A DNA stretch of 36,377 bases. Source: Parabacteroides distasonis. Its GTDB lineage: Bacteria; Bacteroidota; Bacteroidia; Bacteroidales; Tannerellaceae. The position numbers were made by a program, and so were the translations under genes. Every line of letters starts with the position of its first letter. Within the stretch, counting starts at the first letter, position 1. Positions 1 to 7,496 of this stretch are shown here, piece by piece. Location: positions 1 through 36,377 of the forward strand of contig NZ_SRYM01000044.1 of NCBI RefSeq assembly GCF_004793765.1, in the 5' to 3' direction. The notes beneath the pieces are model-generated. The model was not told the DNA's origin. It did not search any database and saw nothing but the letters and a program-made list of their open reading frames with translations.

Positions 1-54
1 AACATAAAAAGGGGGAGTACGCCGGAATTCCGGCGTACTCCCCCTTTTTATGTT
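1..54. terminator. Perfect 54-bp palindrome, probable bidirectional terminator
   Basis: The two 27-nt halves are exact reverse complements with no spacer. The outer arms are A-rich/T-rich and the core is GC-rich (GGGGGAGTACGCCGG and its complement). In RNA this gives a long hairpin followed by a T-rich tract on either strand. It probably ends transcription from a gene left of the window and insulates the TPR gene. The palindrome begins at base 1, so it could extend further left. Confidence 0.85.
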
Positions 55-65
55 TTCTACTTTTA

Positions 66-95
66 TTGTTTTCTAAAAAACGTAAAATATCTTGG
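66..95 (+). promoter_or_regulatory. Bacteroidetes-type promoter for the TPR gene
   Basis: A TTG at 66-68 lies 19 nt upstream of TATCTTGG at 88-95, one mismatch from the Bacteroidetes -7 consensus TAnnTTTG. It lies about 60 bp before the start codon, leaving a short 5' leader. The call rests on pattern and spacing only. Confidence 0.5.
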
Positions 96-153
96 CGTCT
101 TTTCCCACACTCCTTAACTTAGAGCATCAAATCAATTAAATTTAATAATTACC

Positions 154-897
154 ATGAAGAAAATTGTTTTATTAGTGGCTTTATGCCTATGTGTCGGAAA
201 CCTATTCGCACAAGACGCTGACAAGTTAAGAGATGAAGGTGACGCTGCTTTGAAAGCAAAAGATTACGCTACCGTCGTAGCAAAATACGGCGAATACCTA
301 AAACAAAACAATTACCAAGACACCGCCCGTATCTTCAATTGCGGATACGCCGCTAATCAAGCGAAGAACTACGCCGAGGCCGCCAAGTATTTCGACATGG
401 CCGTTAAGATGAACTACAACATAGACGACTCTTACGTAGGCGAAGCCATGGCTTACCGTAACTTAAACAAGACAGAAGAATTCCTGACTACGGTAAAAGA
501 GGGATTAAAAGTGATTCCCGATGGAAACAAGAATAAGACCAATCTGGAAAAGCTGCTTTACGGCTACTGCATCAAGCAAGGACAAGCCGCCCAAAAGAAG
601 GGAGATCTGGCCGGTGCCGAGAAAATGTACAAAGAGGTCCTAGCCGTATCGAACAAAGATTACCAAAGCAACGCTTACTACAGCCTTGGCGCCATGCTGT
701 ATGGCAACGGAGCGAAGATATTACAGGCCGCTACCCCGATCGCTACTTCCGAGCCGGATAAATACAACGCCGAGAAAGCGAAAGCCGACAAAGACTTCAA
801 GCAAGCGAAAGAATATTTGACAAAGGCTATCGAACTCGACCCGAAAGACGAGAACTCCAAGAAGATCCTCGCTTCTATCAACGACATCCTGAAATAA
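154..897 (+). CDS. Secreted tetratricopeptide-repeat protein
   Basis: 247 aa. An N-terminal signal peptide (MKKIVLLVALCLCVGNLFA, cleavage near residue 19-20) sends the protein across the inner membrane. The mature part is rich in Ala, Lys and Tyr with TPR-like helical pairs: roughly residues 23-55, 56-90, 91-125 and 140-175, with a last clear repeat near 210-240 (AKEYLTKAIELDPKDENSKK). TPR proteins act as protein-binding scaffolds; no catalytic motif is visible, and the partner is unknown. The ATG at 154 is the only start that gives a clean signal peptide. The gene is monocistronic, with a palindromic terminator upstream and a bidirectional terminator downstream. It could be a periplasmic assembly factor. 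Confidence 0.8.
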   Translation: MKKIVLLVALCLCVGNLFAQDADKLRDEGDAALKAKDYATVVAKYGEYLKQNNYQDTARIFNCGYAANQAKNYAEAAKYFDMAVKMNYNIDDSYVGEAMAYRNLNKTEEFLTTVKEGLKVIPDGNKNKTNLEKLLYGYCIKQGQAAQKKGDLAGAEKMYKEVLAVSNKDYQSNAYYSLGAMLYGNGAKILQAATPIATSEPDKYNAEKAKADKDFKQAKEYLTKAIELDPKDENSKKILASINDILK

Positions 898-914
898 GAA
901 AGAGGACTTTATTC

Positions 915-968
915 ATACAAAAAACCTCCCGGATCACATAGAAAAGTGATCCGGGAGGTTTTTTGTAT
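915..968. terminator. Bidirectional rho-independent terminator
   Basis: A perfect inverted repeat of more than 20 bp, with GC-rich core CCTCCCGGATCAC and an 8-nt loop (atagaaaa), is flanked by A-run and T-run arms. It lies between the convergent TPR gene (plus) and rseP (minus), and the poly-U tract forms on both strands, so one element can serve both. Confidence 0.93.
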
Positions 969-987
969 CTAGTTGTAGAGACGTACG

Positions 988-2316
988 CTACTTGAAGAAG
1001 AAGCGGAAGATGTCATTTCCATTCGCATAGATCAATAAAGCGAACAGGATAAACATACCTGCCATTTGGGCATACTCTAGGAATTTATCGCTCGGTTTGC
1101 GACGGGCCACTACCTCATAGATCAAGAACATCACGTGTCCGCCATCCAAGGCCGGAATCGGCAAGATATTCATGAACGCCAAGATGATAGATAGAAAAGC
1201 CGTACGTTCCCAGAAAATCCGCCAATCCCAGACAGACGGGAACAATCCGCCGATCGTACCGAAACCGCCCAAACTGGAGGCACCTTCCTTCGTAAACACA
1301 TATTTCATGTCATTCACATATCCCTTCAAAGTATTAATACCTAATTTAATACCGGCGGGGAACGACTCGAAGAAACCGTATTCGCGGGTCACGGTCTGAT
1401 AGAGATCCGTAGGCAACATCACCGCTACGCCAATTTTCCCGGCCGAGTCCGTCCTCATGGTCAAGGACTCCAACTGGCCGTTCCGGTAGAAATCTATCGT
1501 CACCTCTTCGCCCTTATTCTCTGACAATAACCCGGAGGCATCATAAAACGTCGGGGTAGCCACACCATTAATAGCCACCACGCTATCCCTCGGCAGCATG
1601 CCAGCGAGAGCCGCCGGGGTATTCTTGTCGGGAAGCTCACGAACGACCATCGGGATACGCAAAGGATCGGCGAAGCCTTTTCCGTCACGCATGCAACGTT
1701 GCATCATATCCTCCGGTATGGAGATCACGGTCTCCCGCCCGTCACGGAGCACCGTCACGGTCTTCGCCTCCACCACCTTGCGGAAACTGTCGCTACCGAA
1801 ACGTTCCAACTCCTCATTGTCTGCCCTCAGCAAGATATCGCCGTCCTGAAAACCGACGTTCTGGAACGTCTCGCTATAATTCATACCCATCTTCATGTTC
1901 TTCAAGGGCAAGTACGTATCGCCCCACGTAAACAAAACCATGGAGTAGATAAACAAAGCCAGCAAGAAGTTAAACACCACGCCCGCTACCATAATCATCA
2001 AACGCTGTCCGGCCGGTTTGGAGCGGAACTCGTAAGGCTTGGGCGGTTGGGCCATCGCCTCCTTGTCCATACTCTCGTCGATCATACCGGAGATCTTACA
2101 ATATCCTCCCAGCGGAAGCCAGCCTACGCCGTATTCCGTGTCCCTGTTTTTCGGCTTATATTTGAATAGCGAGAACCACGGATCGAAGAAGAGGTAGAAC
2201 TTCTCTACCCGCACCTTGAAAATCCGGGCGAAGATAAAATGCCCGAACTCATGGACAATCACCAGTATCGATAAGCTCAAGATGAGCTGTAACGCCTTAA
2301 TCAAAAAAGTTTCCAT
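988..2316 (-). CDS. rseP: RIP metalloprotease RseP (site-2 protease, M50 family)
   Basis: 442 aa, an intramembrane zinc protease. The zinc motif HEFGH (H22, E23, H26) lies in the first membrane segment, and the third ligand region is NILPIPALDGGH near residue 391 in a C-terminal segment. PDZ-like periplasmic sequence fills the middle, with a clear PDZ around residues 225-300 (LAGMLPRDSVVAINGV). The family cleaves membrane anti-sigma factors and signal-peptide remnants inside the bilayer; the substrate here is unknown. It is last in the minus-strand cluster, 30 nt after dxr, an order (dxr then rseP) that is common in bacteria. All catalytic residues are present. Confidence 0.95.
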   Translation of the reverse strand: METFLIKALQLILSLSILVIVHEFGHFIFARIFKVRVEKFYLFFDPWFSLFKYKPKNRDTEYGVGWLPLGGYCKISGMIDESMDKEAMAQPPKPYEFRSKPAGQRLMIMVAGVVFNFLLALFIYSMVLFTWGDTYLPLKNMKMGMNYSETFQNVGFQDGDILLRADNEELERFGSDSFRKVVEAKTVTVLRDGRETVISIPEDMMQRCMRDGKGFADPLRIPMVVRELPDKNTPAALAGMLPRDSVVAINGVATPTFYDASGLLSENKGEEVTIDFYRNGQLESLTMRTDSAGKIGVAVMLPTDLYQTVTREYGFFESFPAGIKLGINTLKGYVNDMKYVFTKEGASSLGGFGTIGGLFPSVWDWRIFWERTAFLSIILAFMNILPIPALDGGHVMFLIYEVVARRKPSDKFLEYAQMAGMFILFALLIYANGNDIFRFFFK

Positions 2317-2346
2317 CTACTATTGTTTGTTCTGTTTTTAAATTAT

Positions 2347-3498
2347 TCAAAATAACTCGGCCGCCAACCGCCTAGCCTCGGTGTCAGTAGCCACATAATC
2401 CTCATATGAGGGATTGGCGATGAACGAGGCTTTCCGCATAGTCCGCTCGATCACGTCGCTCATTTGCAAGAAACCGATACGATCTTGCAGGAAGGCGGCC
2501 ACCACCATCTCATTGGCGGCATTCAAGATACACGGCATATTCCCTCCTTGACGGGCCGCCTCGAAAGCGAAAGCCAAGTTTCGGAAACGTTCCATATCCG
2601 GCTCCTCGAACGTCAAGGTCGAATATTGGTTAAAATCCAGACGGGGTGCCATGCTCCTCATACGTGTCGGGAATGAGAAAGCGTAGGCGATCGGCAATTT
2701 CATGTCGGGAATTCCTAGCTGCGCGATCACGGCACCATCCTCAAACTGCACCATCGAGTGGATCACCGACTGCGGGTGCACCATCACCTGTACCTGATCC
2801 GGCGTGACATCGAACAACCATTTCGCCTCGATCATCTCGAAACCTTTGTTCATCATCGAGGCCGAGTCTATCGTGATCTTCGCCCCCATCGTCCAGTTCG
2901 GATGCTTCAAGGCCTGCGCCTTCGTCACAGTAGCCAATTCCTCCAGCGGCTTCCGCCGGAACGGGCCGCCGGAAGCCGTCAGCAAGATCTTCTCGATCGG
3001 ATTATCGTACGCACCTGTTAAACATTGAAAAATGGCTGAATGTTCCGAGTCCACCGGCAAGATAGGCACCTTATGCTCGGCGGCCAGTTTCATGATCAAC
3101 TCGCCAGCCACTACCAAAGTTTCCTTATTCGCCAAGGCGATCGCTTTTCCCGCCTTAATCGCCGAGATCGTCGGTCGCAAGCCGGAATAGCCCACCATCG
3201 CCGTCAGCACCATATCGATCGGCTCCGACTGCACCATCTGGGCGATAGCGTCGGCACCCGCCCATACCTTGATCGGCAGGTCTTCCAAGGCCTCTTTCAG
3301 CTCGGGATATTTCCGCTCGTTGGCGATCACCACCACCTCCGGCATATATTTCCGGGCCTGATTGATCAATAAGTCTACTTGATTATTCGCAGTCAAGGCA
3401 TACACCTCGAAAAGATCGGAATGCTCGCTCACTACCTCCAAGGCTTGGGTCCCGATGGAACCGGTCGAGCCTAATATCGCTAACTGTCTTTTTTTCAT
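2347..3498 (-). CDS. dxr: 1-deoxy-D-xylulose-5-phosphate reductoisomerase
   Basis: 383 aa, normal length. It converts DXP to 2-C-methyl-D-erythritol 4-phosphate with NADPH, the committed step of the MEP isoprenoid pathway. The N-terminal Rossmann motif is LGSTGSIGTQAL (residues about 9-20). NKETLVVAGELI and the metal/substrate-binding PVDSEHSAIFQ follow, then the flexible-loop and substrate segment SASMMNKGFEMIEAKWLF. The cytosolic enzyme provides precursors for undecaprenyl phosphate, which fits its position in a cell-envelope cluster. It starts 6 nt after the M23 peptidase gene ends, so co-transcription is likely. Enzymes of this family are targets of fosmidomycin. No anomaly seen. Confidence 0.97.
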   Translation of the reverse strand: MKKRQLAILGSTGSIGTQALEVVSEHSDLFEVYALTANNQVDLLINQARKYMPEVVVIANERKYPELKEALEDLPIKVWAGADAIAQMVQSEPIDMVLTAMVGYSGLRPTISAIKAGKAIALANKETLVVAGELIMKLAAEHKVPILPVDSEHSAIFQCLTGAYDNPIEKILLTASGGPFRRKPLEELATVTKAQALKHPNWTMGAKITIDSASMMNKGFEMIEAKWLFDVTPDQVQVMVHPQSVIHSMVQFEDGAVIAQLGIPDMKLPIAYAFSFPTRMRSMAPRLDFNQYSTLTFEEPDMERFRNLAFAFEAARQGGNMPCILNAANEMVVAAFLQDRIGFLQMSDVIERTMRKASFIANPSYEDYVATDTEARRLAAELF

Positions 3499-3504
3499 GG
3501 AATA

Positions 3505-4368
3505 TCAAAAAGCTATATATTCTTCCGGATTCACCGGATTGCCCTTATACCACAACTCGAAATGCAGGTGCGGCCCGGTAGACAACTCTCCCGTATTCCC
3601 GACCAGAGCGATCGCCTCGCCAGCTACCACATGGTCTCCTACCTCTTTCAGCAACAATTCGTTGTGCTTATAAACCGAGATGAATCCGTTCTTATGTTGT
3701 ACTTGAATTACGTTTCCGTGGTTCGGGTCGAACCCGGTATAGATCACCGTGCCATCCAGCGTAGCCAAGACGCTCTCCTTCGAGACTGCCGCCAGATCCA
3801 CGCCATAATGGTGCACATCCGTCTCATAATGAGAGGAGACCACGCCATTCACGGGCTTATAGAAAAAGACCCCCTCGGTTGGGGCCTTGCCCGGGTCGGT
3901 CAATACTGATAAATTATACTTCTCCTCTTCCTCGTAATCTTTCACGAAACGAATCTCTTCCTTGCTACGAGGAATCTCATAGTTAATATCGTTACTAGCC
4001 AAAGAATCTATCTGACGGATCGAGTCCAAGGGCATCGTACCGGAAAGGATTCCGGCCACATTATTCAGATAAAGGGACTGGATCTCGATCATACGCTCCA
4101 ACGAATCCGCTCGTAAGGCATTCTGCATGATCTCCTTGCGAACCTCCACGTCGAGATAGCCCGGCAAGTAGTTACGAATCGGTGTCTTGACGATGATAAA
4201 GGCGGTAAAAGCGATCAAGAAAAAGGCGAACACCGCCAAAGTGACAAACGCCGATAACTGCGAAAGCCGGAAAGACCACACCTCCTCCAACGTCCCCTCA
4301 TTGATAAAGGAAAGTTTATATTTAAACCGGATCCGGTGCCAAAACGATTTCGTATTCTTCTTTTTCAA
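3505..4368 (-). CDS. M23-family (LytM/peptidoglycan endopeptidase-like) membrane peptidase
   Basis: 287 aa. A short cytoplasmic N-terminus is followed by one transmembrane helix at about 38-60, a periplasmic linker, and a complete M23 domain at about 165-285. The zinc-site residues are visible: H187 and D191 in HHYGVDLAA, and H267/H269 in GPHLHFELW. The family cuts peptide cross-bridges in peptidoglycan or activates other hydrolases. The start is unusual: the only sensible one is TTG at 4368, because an in-frame TAG lies two codons upstream and the next Met is beyond the membrane helix. It sits between rimM and dxr in the minus-strand cluster. Catalytic activity is likely because all ligands are kept. 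Confidence 0.9.
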   Translation of the reverse strand: MKKKNTKSFWHRIRFKYKLSFINEGTLEEVWSFRLSQLSAFVTLAVFAFFLIAFTAFIIVKTPIRNYLPGYLDVEVRKEIMQNALRADSLERMIEIQSLYLNNVAGILSGTMPLDSIRQIDSLASNDINYEIPRSKEEIRFVKDYEEEEKYNLSVLTDPGKAPTEGVFFYKPVNGVVSSHYETDVHHYGVDLAAVSKESVLATLDGTVIYTGFDPNHGNVIQVQHKNGFISVYKHNELLLKEVGDHVVAGEAIALVGNTGELSTGPHLHFELWYKGNPVNPEEYIAF

Positions 4369-4377
4369 CCCCTAATC

Positions 4378-4398
4378 TTCAATTTTCAATTATCAATT
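4378..4398. repeat. Heptamer array (TTCAATT, i.e. AATTGAA on the other strand), 3 units
   Basis: Two perfect TTCAATT units and one ATCAATT unit in exact 7-nt register fill the rimM to M23-peptidase gap and reach into the rimM stop codon. The same heptamer recurs at 6874-6894, 11223-11243 and 11299-11333. Confidence 0.75.
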
Positions 4399-4918
4399 AT
4401 AATTCTATAAGTCCCTCCGGCAAAGACACCGTGAGGCTACGGGCTTCATGGTCGGCCTCGGGGATCAACTCCTCCACGGCGGGGATCAACAGCTCCTCGC
4501 CTTTATGATCGACACGCAGAAGGACATTGATTGTCGTCTCATCCACGTCTGTTATCTCTCCTAAATAGCCTTTACATACGTCCGTCACGGTATAACCGAT
4601 AAAACTGTCCCACGTCATATCCCCCACGAGATCCTCCTCGTCTACGGCGTCCAAAGGATAAAACACCTCCTTGCCCACAAACATGCGGGCATCCTCCTCG
4701 GAATTCACGTCCTCCAGTTTCACCAAGACCACCGTATCGGTCTTATAGCGGAAATCCTCCACGAAGAACGGTACCAAGATACCATCCATCTCGCAAACAA
4801 TGTACAGGTCTTCGGCATCTTCCAGCACATCGCTGTTCGTCACCAACGATAACTCCCCCTTGATGCCATGGGGCTTGGCAAACTGCCCGATCTTGAAAAC
4901 CTCTTCTTCTCTAATCAT
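4397..4918 (-). CDS. rimM: Ribosome maturation factor RimM
   Basis: 173 aa from the ATG at 4918; a GTG one codon upstream (4921) is possible. RimM binds ribosomal protein S19 and helps mature the 30S head. The N-terminal beta-barrel begins FKIGQFAKPHGIKGELSL, and the C-terminal PRC-barrel contains GYTVTDVCKGYLGEITDVDE and ELLIPAVEELI. The protein is acidic, as usual for the family. It lies 12 nt after murA ends, so it is probably co-transcribed. Its placement with wall genes instead of with rpsP/trmD is typical of Bacteroidetes as far as I recall. Confidence 0.94.
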   Translation of the reverse strand: MIREEEVFKIGQFAKPHGIKGELSLVTNSDVLEDAEDLYIVCEMDGILVPFFVEDFRYKTDTVVLVKLEDVNSEEDARMFVGKEVFYPLDAVDEEDLVGDMTWDSFIGYTVTDVCKGYLGEITDVDETTINVLLRVDHKGEELLIPAVEELIPEADHEARSLTVSLPEGLIEL

Positions 4919-4930
4919 CACCTAAAATTT

Positions 4931-6235
4931 TTAAATCCTCGTGATACGCGCCCCGATCCGGTTCAATCGTTTATCAATACCCTGATACCCCCGGTCGATC
5001 TGGTCTATATTATGGATCGTGCTGGTGCCCTCGGCGCTCATGGCGGCGATCAGCAAGGCGATACCCGCACGGATATCCGGGGAAACCATCGTAGAGCCTC
5101 GTAGCTTGAATCGGTTACCCAGCCCAATCACCGTAGCCCGGTGCGGGTCGCAAAGGATGATCTGGGCTCCCATATCGATCAGCTTGTCCACAAAGAACAA
5201 GCGGCTCTCAAACATTTTCTGGTGGATCAGCACGCTCCCCACGGATTGCGTGGCCACGACAAGGAATACGCTCAACAAGTCCGGCGTAAGCCCCGGCCAA
5301 GGAGCGTCGGCAATGGTCATGATAGACCCATCGATAAACGTATCGATCTCGTAGGAATCGTGCCGGGGGATATAAATATCATCGCCTCGCTGCTCCACGG
5401 TAATACCCAAGCGGCGGAAAGCGTCCGGGATGATCCCCAGTTTATCATATCCTGTATTCTTGATGGTGATCTCCGATCCGGTCATGGCAGCCATACCGAT
5501 AAAGCTACCCACCTCGATCATATCGGGGAGGATGGTATGCTCCGTGCCGGAAAGCGACCGTACACCTTCTATCGTCAATAGGTTAGAACCGACACCTGAG
5601 ATTCTCGCTCCCATGCGGTTCAGCATCGTGGAAAGTTGTTGCAGGTAAGGCTCGCAGGCGGCGTTATAGATCGTCGTCACCCCCTCGGCCAGCACGGCGG
5701 CCATCAAGATATTGGCCGTTCCGGTCACGGAAGCCTCGTCGAGCAGCATATAGGCGCCTTTCAACTGACGTGCCTCTATCTCGTATACTTGTCGCCCGGC
5801 GTCGTAGCTAAAACAAGCGCCCAACTTCTGAATTCCCACGAAGTGCGTGTCCAGCCGGCGTCGCCCGATCTTGTCGCCCCCCGGTTTTGGGATCAGCGCC
5901 CTGCCGAAGCGGGCTACCAACGGGCCTATGATCATCACGGAACCCCGCAGGCTACCGCTCTTGCGTAGGAACTCCTCGGTACGCAAATACTCCATGTCCA
6001 CGTCGTCCGCCTGAAAGGTATAGGTATCGGCGGACGGATGCTCCACCTTGACCCTCATATCCCTAAGGAGCTGGATTAAGTTATTCACGTCCAAGATATC
6101 GGGCACATTGTGTATAGTCACCTTCTCCGGTGTTAGCAATGTCGCGCAGATCACCTCCAACGCCTCATTCTTAGCGCCTTGCGGGACGATCTCGCCGGAC
6201 AAGCGATAACCACCTTCTATAACGAACGAGCTCAT
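4931..6235 (-). CDS. murA: UDP-N-acetylglucosamine 1-carboxyvinyltransferase MurA (Cys-to-Asp variant)
   Basis: 434 aa, full length. It transfers enolpyruvate from PEP to UDP-GlcNAc, the first committed step of peptidoglycan synthesis, in the cytosol. The conserved Lys is in GAKNEAL (K22), and the general-base Asp is in PWPGLTPD. The loop that in E. coli reads PGGCxIGxR with catalytic Cys115 reads PGGDKIGRR here, so Asp121 replaces the cysteine that fosfomycin alkylates. Known Asp variants (for example in Mycobacterium tuberculosis and Chlamydia) stay active and are fosfomycin-insensitive; I infer the same here. The ATG overlaps the stop of the upstream DUF4290 gene (ATGA), so the two are translationally coupled. 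Confidence 0.96.
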   Translation of the reverse strand: MSSFVIEGGYRLSGEIVPQGAKNEALEVICATLLTPEKVTIHNVPDILDVNNLIQLLRDMRVKVEHPSADTYTFQADDVDMEYLRTEEFLRKSGSLRGSVMIIGPLVARFGRALIPKPGGDKIGRRRLDTHFVGIQKLGACFSYDAGRQVYEIEARQLKGAYMLLDEASVTGTANILMAAVLAEGVTTIYNAACEPYLQQLSTMLNRMGARISGVGSNLLTIEGVRSLSGTEHTILPDMIEVGSFIGMAAMTGSEITIKNTGYDKLGIIPDAFRRLGITVEQRGDDIYIPRHDSYEIDTFIDGSIMTIADAPWPGLTPDLLSVFLVVATQSVGSVLIHQKMFESRLFFVDKLIDMGAQIILCDPHRATVIGLGNRFKLRGSTMVSPDIRAGIALLIAAMSAEGTSTIHNIDQIDRGYQGIDKRLNRIGARITRI

Positions 6236-6837
6236 CTGCCTTTACGCGTAAAGTTTCTTTTGTGGGCGCCACTGTTATTACGGGCCAATATATCACGGCT
6301 CTCGGTCAGTTTATGTTCCTCCTCGCTCAATACGATCTTGCTGCCGGAGAGTTCGTCCAGATCCTTGAAGATCTTACGGTCGTCCACGCTTTCCTTGTTC
6401 CAAGTAAGGAACGATTTCTTCATCTGGTTGGCCAGCAGTCGCACGAGCTGGTCTTTCTCCATGCCGGGTTGCAGCTCCGTGGCCTTGCGGATCATCAGCT
6501 CCAAGGTCTTTCCGTAATGGCGGTAGCGTATACGGTTATTGTTGTACGGGATACGAGGCGGACGGCTATACAGGTTCTCCTTCTTGATGATCTCGTACGG
6601 ATAGTCTATATCGAGCTTAAAATCGGCCATGATCGCCAGATGATCCCAAAGGATATGCTTAAAGTCGTTTACGTCACGCAAGTGCGGGAACATGTTTCCC
6701 ATGATGTTGATAATCGTGTTGGCGCAACGCTTACGCTCTTCCCTGTCTTGGATAGTCACGCAATAGTCCACCATATTTTGGATATTGCGTCCGTATTCGG
6801 GCAAAGTCAATCTTTTTCCTTCTGTATTGTATTTCAT
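6232..6837 (-). CDS. DUF4290 domain protein
   Basis: 201 aa, soluble, with no signal peptide or membrane segment. It resembles the Bacteroidetes-restricted DUF4290 family (start MKYNTEGKRLTLPEYGRNIQ). The body is helical with conserved-looking PYEIIKKENLYSRPPRIPY and FPHLRDVNDFKHILWDHLAIM stretches. The C-terminus is very basic (NNSGAHKRNFTRKGR), which suggests nucleic-acid or ribosome contact; this is inference. It overlaps murA by 4 nt at the head of the murA-rimM-M23-dxr-rseP run, so it is probably made together with the cell-wall enzymes. The molecular function of the family is not known to me. Confidence 0.85.
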   Translation of the reverse strand: MKYNTEGKRLTLPEYGRNIQNMVDYCVTIQDREERKRCANTIINIMGNMFPHLRDVNDFKHILWDHLAIMADFKLDIDYPYEIIKKENLYSRPPRIPYNNNRIRYRHYGKTLELMIRKATELQPGMEKDQLVRLLANQMKKSFLTWNKESVDDRKIFKDLDELSGSKIVLSEEEHKLTESRDILARNNSGAHKRNFTRKGR

Positions 6838-6873
6838 TCTTTACATTTTGTTTATCGCGAAGATAGGTATATT

Positions 6874-6894
6874 AATTGAGAATTGAAAATTGAG
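6874..6894. repeat. Heptamer array AATTGA(G/A), 3 units
   Basis: Three AATTGAR units in exact 7-nt register lie between the DUF4290 start and the GNAT stop codon. It belongs to the same family as the arrays at 4378, 11223 and 11299. Confidence 0.75.
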
Positions 6895-6903
6895 ATTCGA
6901 AAG

Positions 6904-7407
6904 TTACCTCTCGTTAGGCTTAATTATCAATTCATAATCTACCACGTCCAGCCACCGCCCGAATTTCAGCCCTACTTTCTCAAAGCGGGATACTTTTTTG
7001 AATCCCAGTTTCTCATGCAGCGAGTAGCTAGCCTCATTCCCCTCGGTGATGCAGGCGATCAGGGCGTGGTAGCCGCCTGCCCGACATTCCTCGATCAGCC
7101 TTTCCATAAGCTGCCGGCCGATCCCCTTGCCCTTATATCTCGGGGATAAATAAATGGTGGTCTCAAGCGTATATTTATAAGCCGCCTTTTCTTTCCACGT
7201 ATGGGCATAGCAATATCCCACGACCTCATCCTGATCCACGTACACCAGATAAGGATAGCTCGCCGAGATCCCGGCTATACGCCCCTCCATCTCCTCCACC
7301 CGCAAAGGTTCCGTCTCAAACGTAGCCACGCTATTCACGACATATTCATTGTATATATCCACGATCGCCTTGGCGTCTTGCGAACTCACATTCCGAATCA
7401 TATTCAT
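6904..7407 (-). CDS. GNAT N-acetyltransferase, phosphinothricin acetyltransferase-like
   Basis: 167 aa (ATG 7407; a second ATG two codons later is equally possible). The single GNAT domain spans the protein. The acetyl-CoA loop is RYKGKGIGRQLMERLI at about residues 90-105. The pattern FETEPLR early, YCYAHTWKEKAAY in the middle and ASYSLHEKLGFKKV near the end matches the PAT/BAR-type subfamily, which acetylates small amines such as phosphinothricin or methionine sulfone/sulfoximine. The true substrate is not evident. It stands downstream of the GH2 gene on the same strand, separated by a strong hairpin, so it probably has its own promoter. Confidence 0.88.
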   Translation of the reverse strand: MNMIRNVSSQDAKAIVDIYNEYVVNSVATFETEPLRVEEMEGRIAGISASYPYLVYVDQDEVVGYCYAHTWKEKAAYKYTLETTIYLSPRYKGKGIGRQLMERLIEECRAGGYHALIACITEGNEASYSLHEKLGFKKVSRFEKVGLKFGRWLDVVDYELIIKPNER

Positions 7408-7419
7408 TTCGCTAAAACA

Positions 7420-7459
7420 ATCCGATCCGGGAAAGAATCTCTCTTTGCCCGGACCGGAT
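7420..7459 (-). terminator. Hairpin between the GH2 and GNAT genes
   Basis: ATCCGATCCGGG pairs with CCCGGACCGGAT (one mismatch), continued by AAAGA/TCTTT across a 5-nt loop. On the minus strand it follows the GH2 stop and is trailed by a short TTTT, so it is a plausible terminator for GH2. It ends only 12 bp before the GNAT start and could also shape that gene's leader. Confidence 0.65.
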
Positions 7460-7496
7460 CTATCATCGAGTCAAATAACTATTTTTTCTAAGCCTT

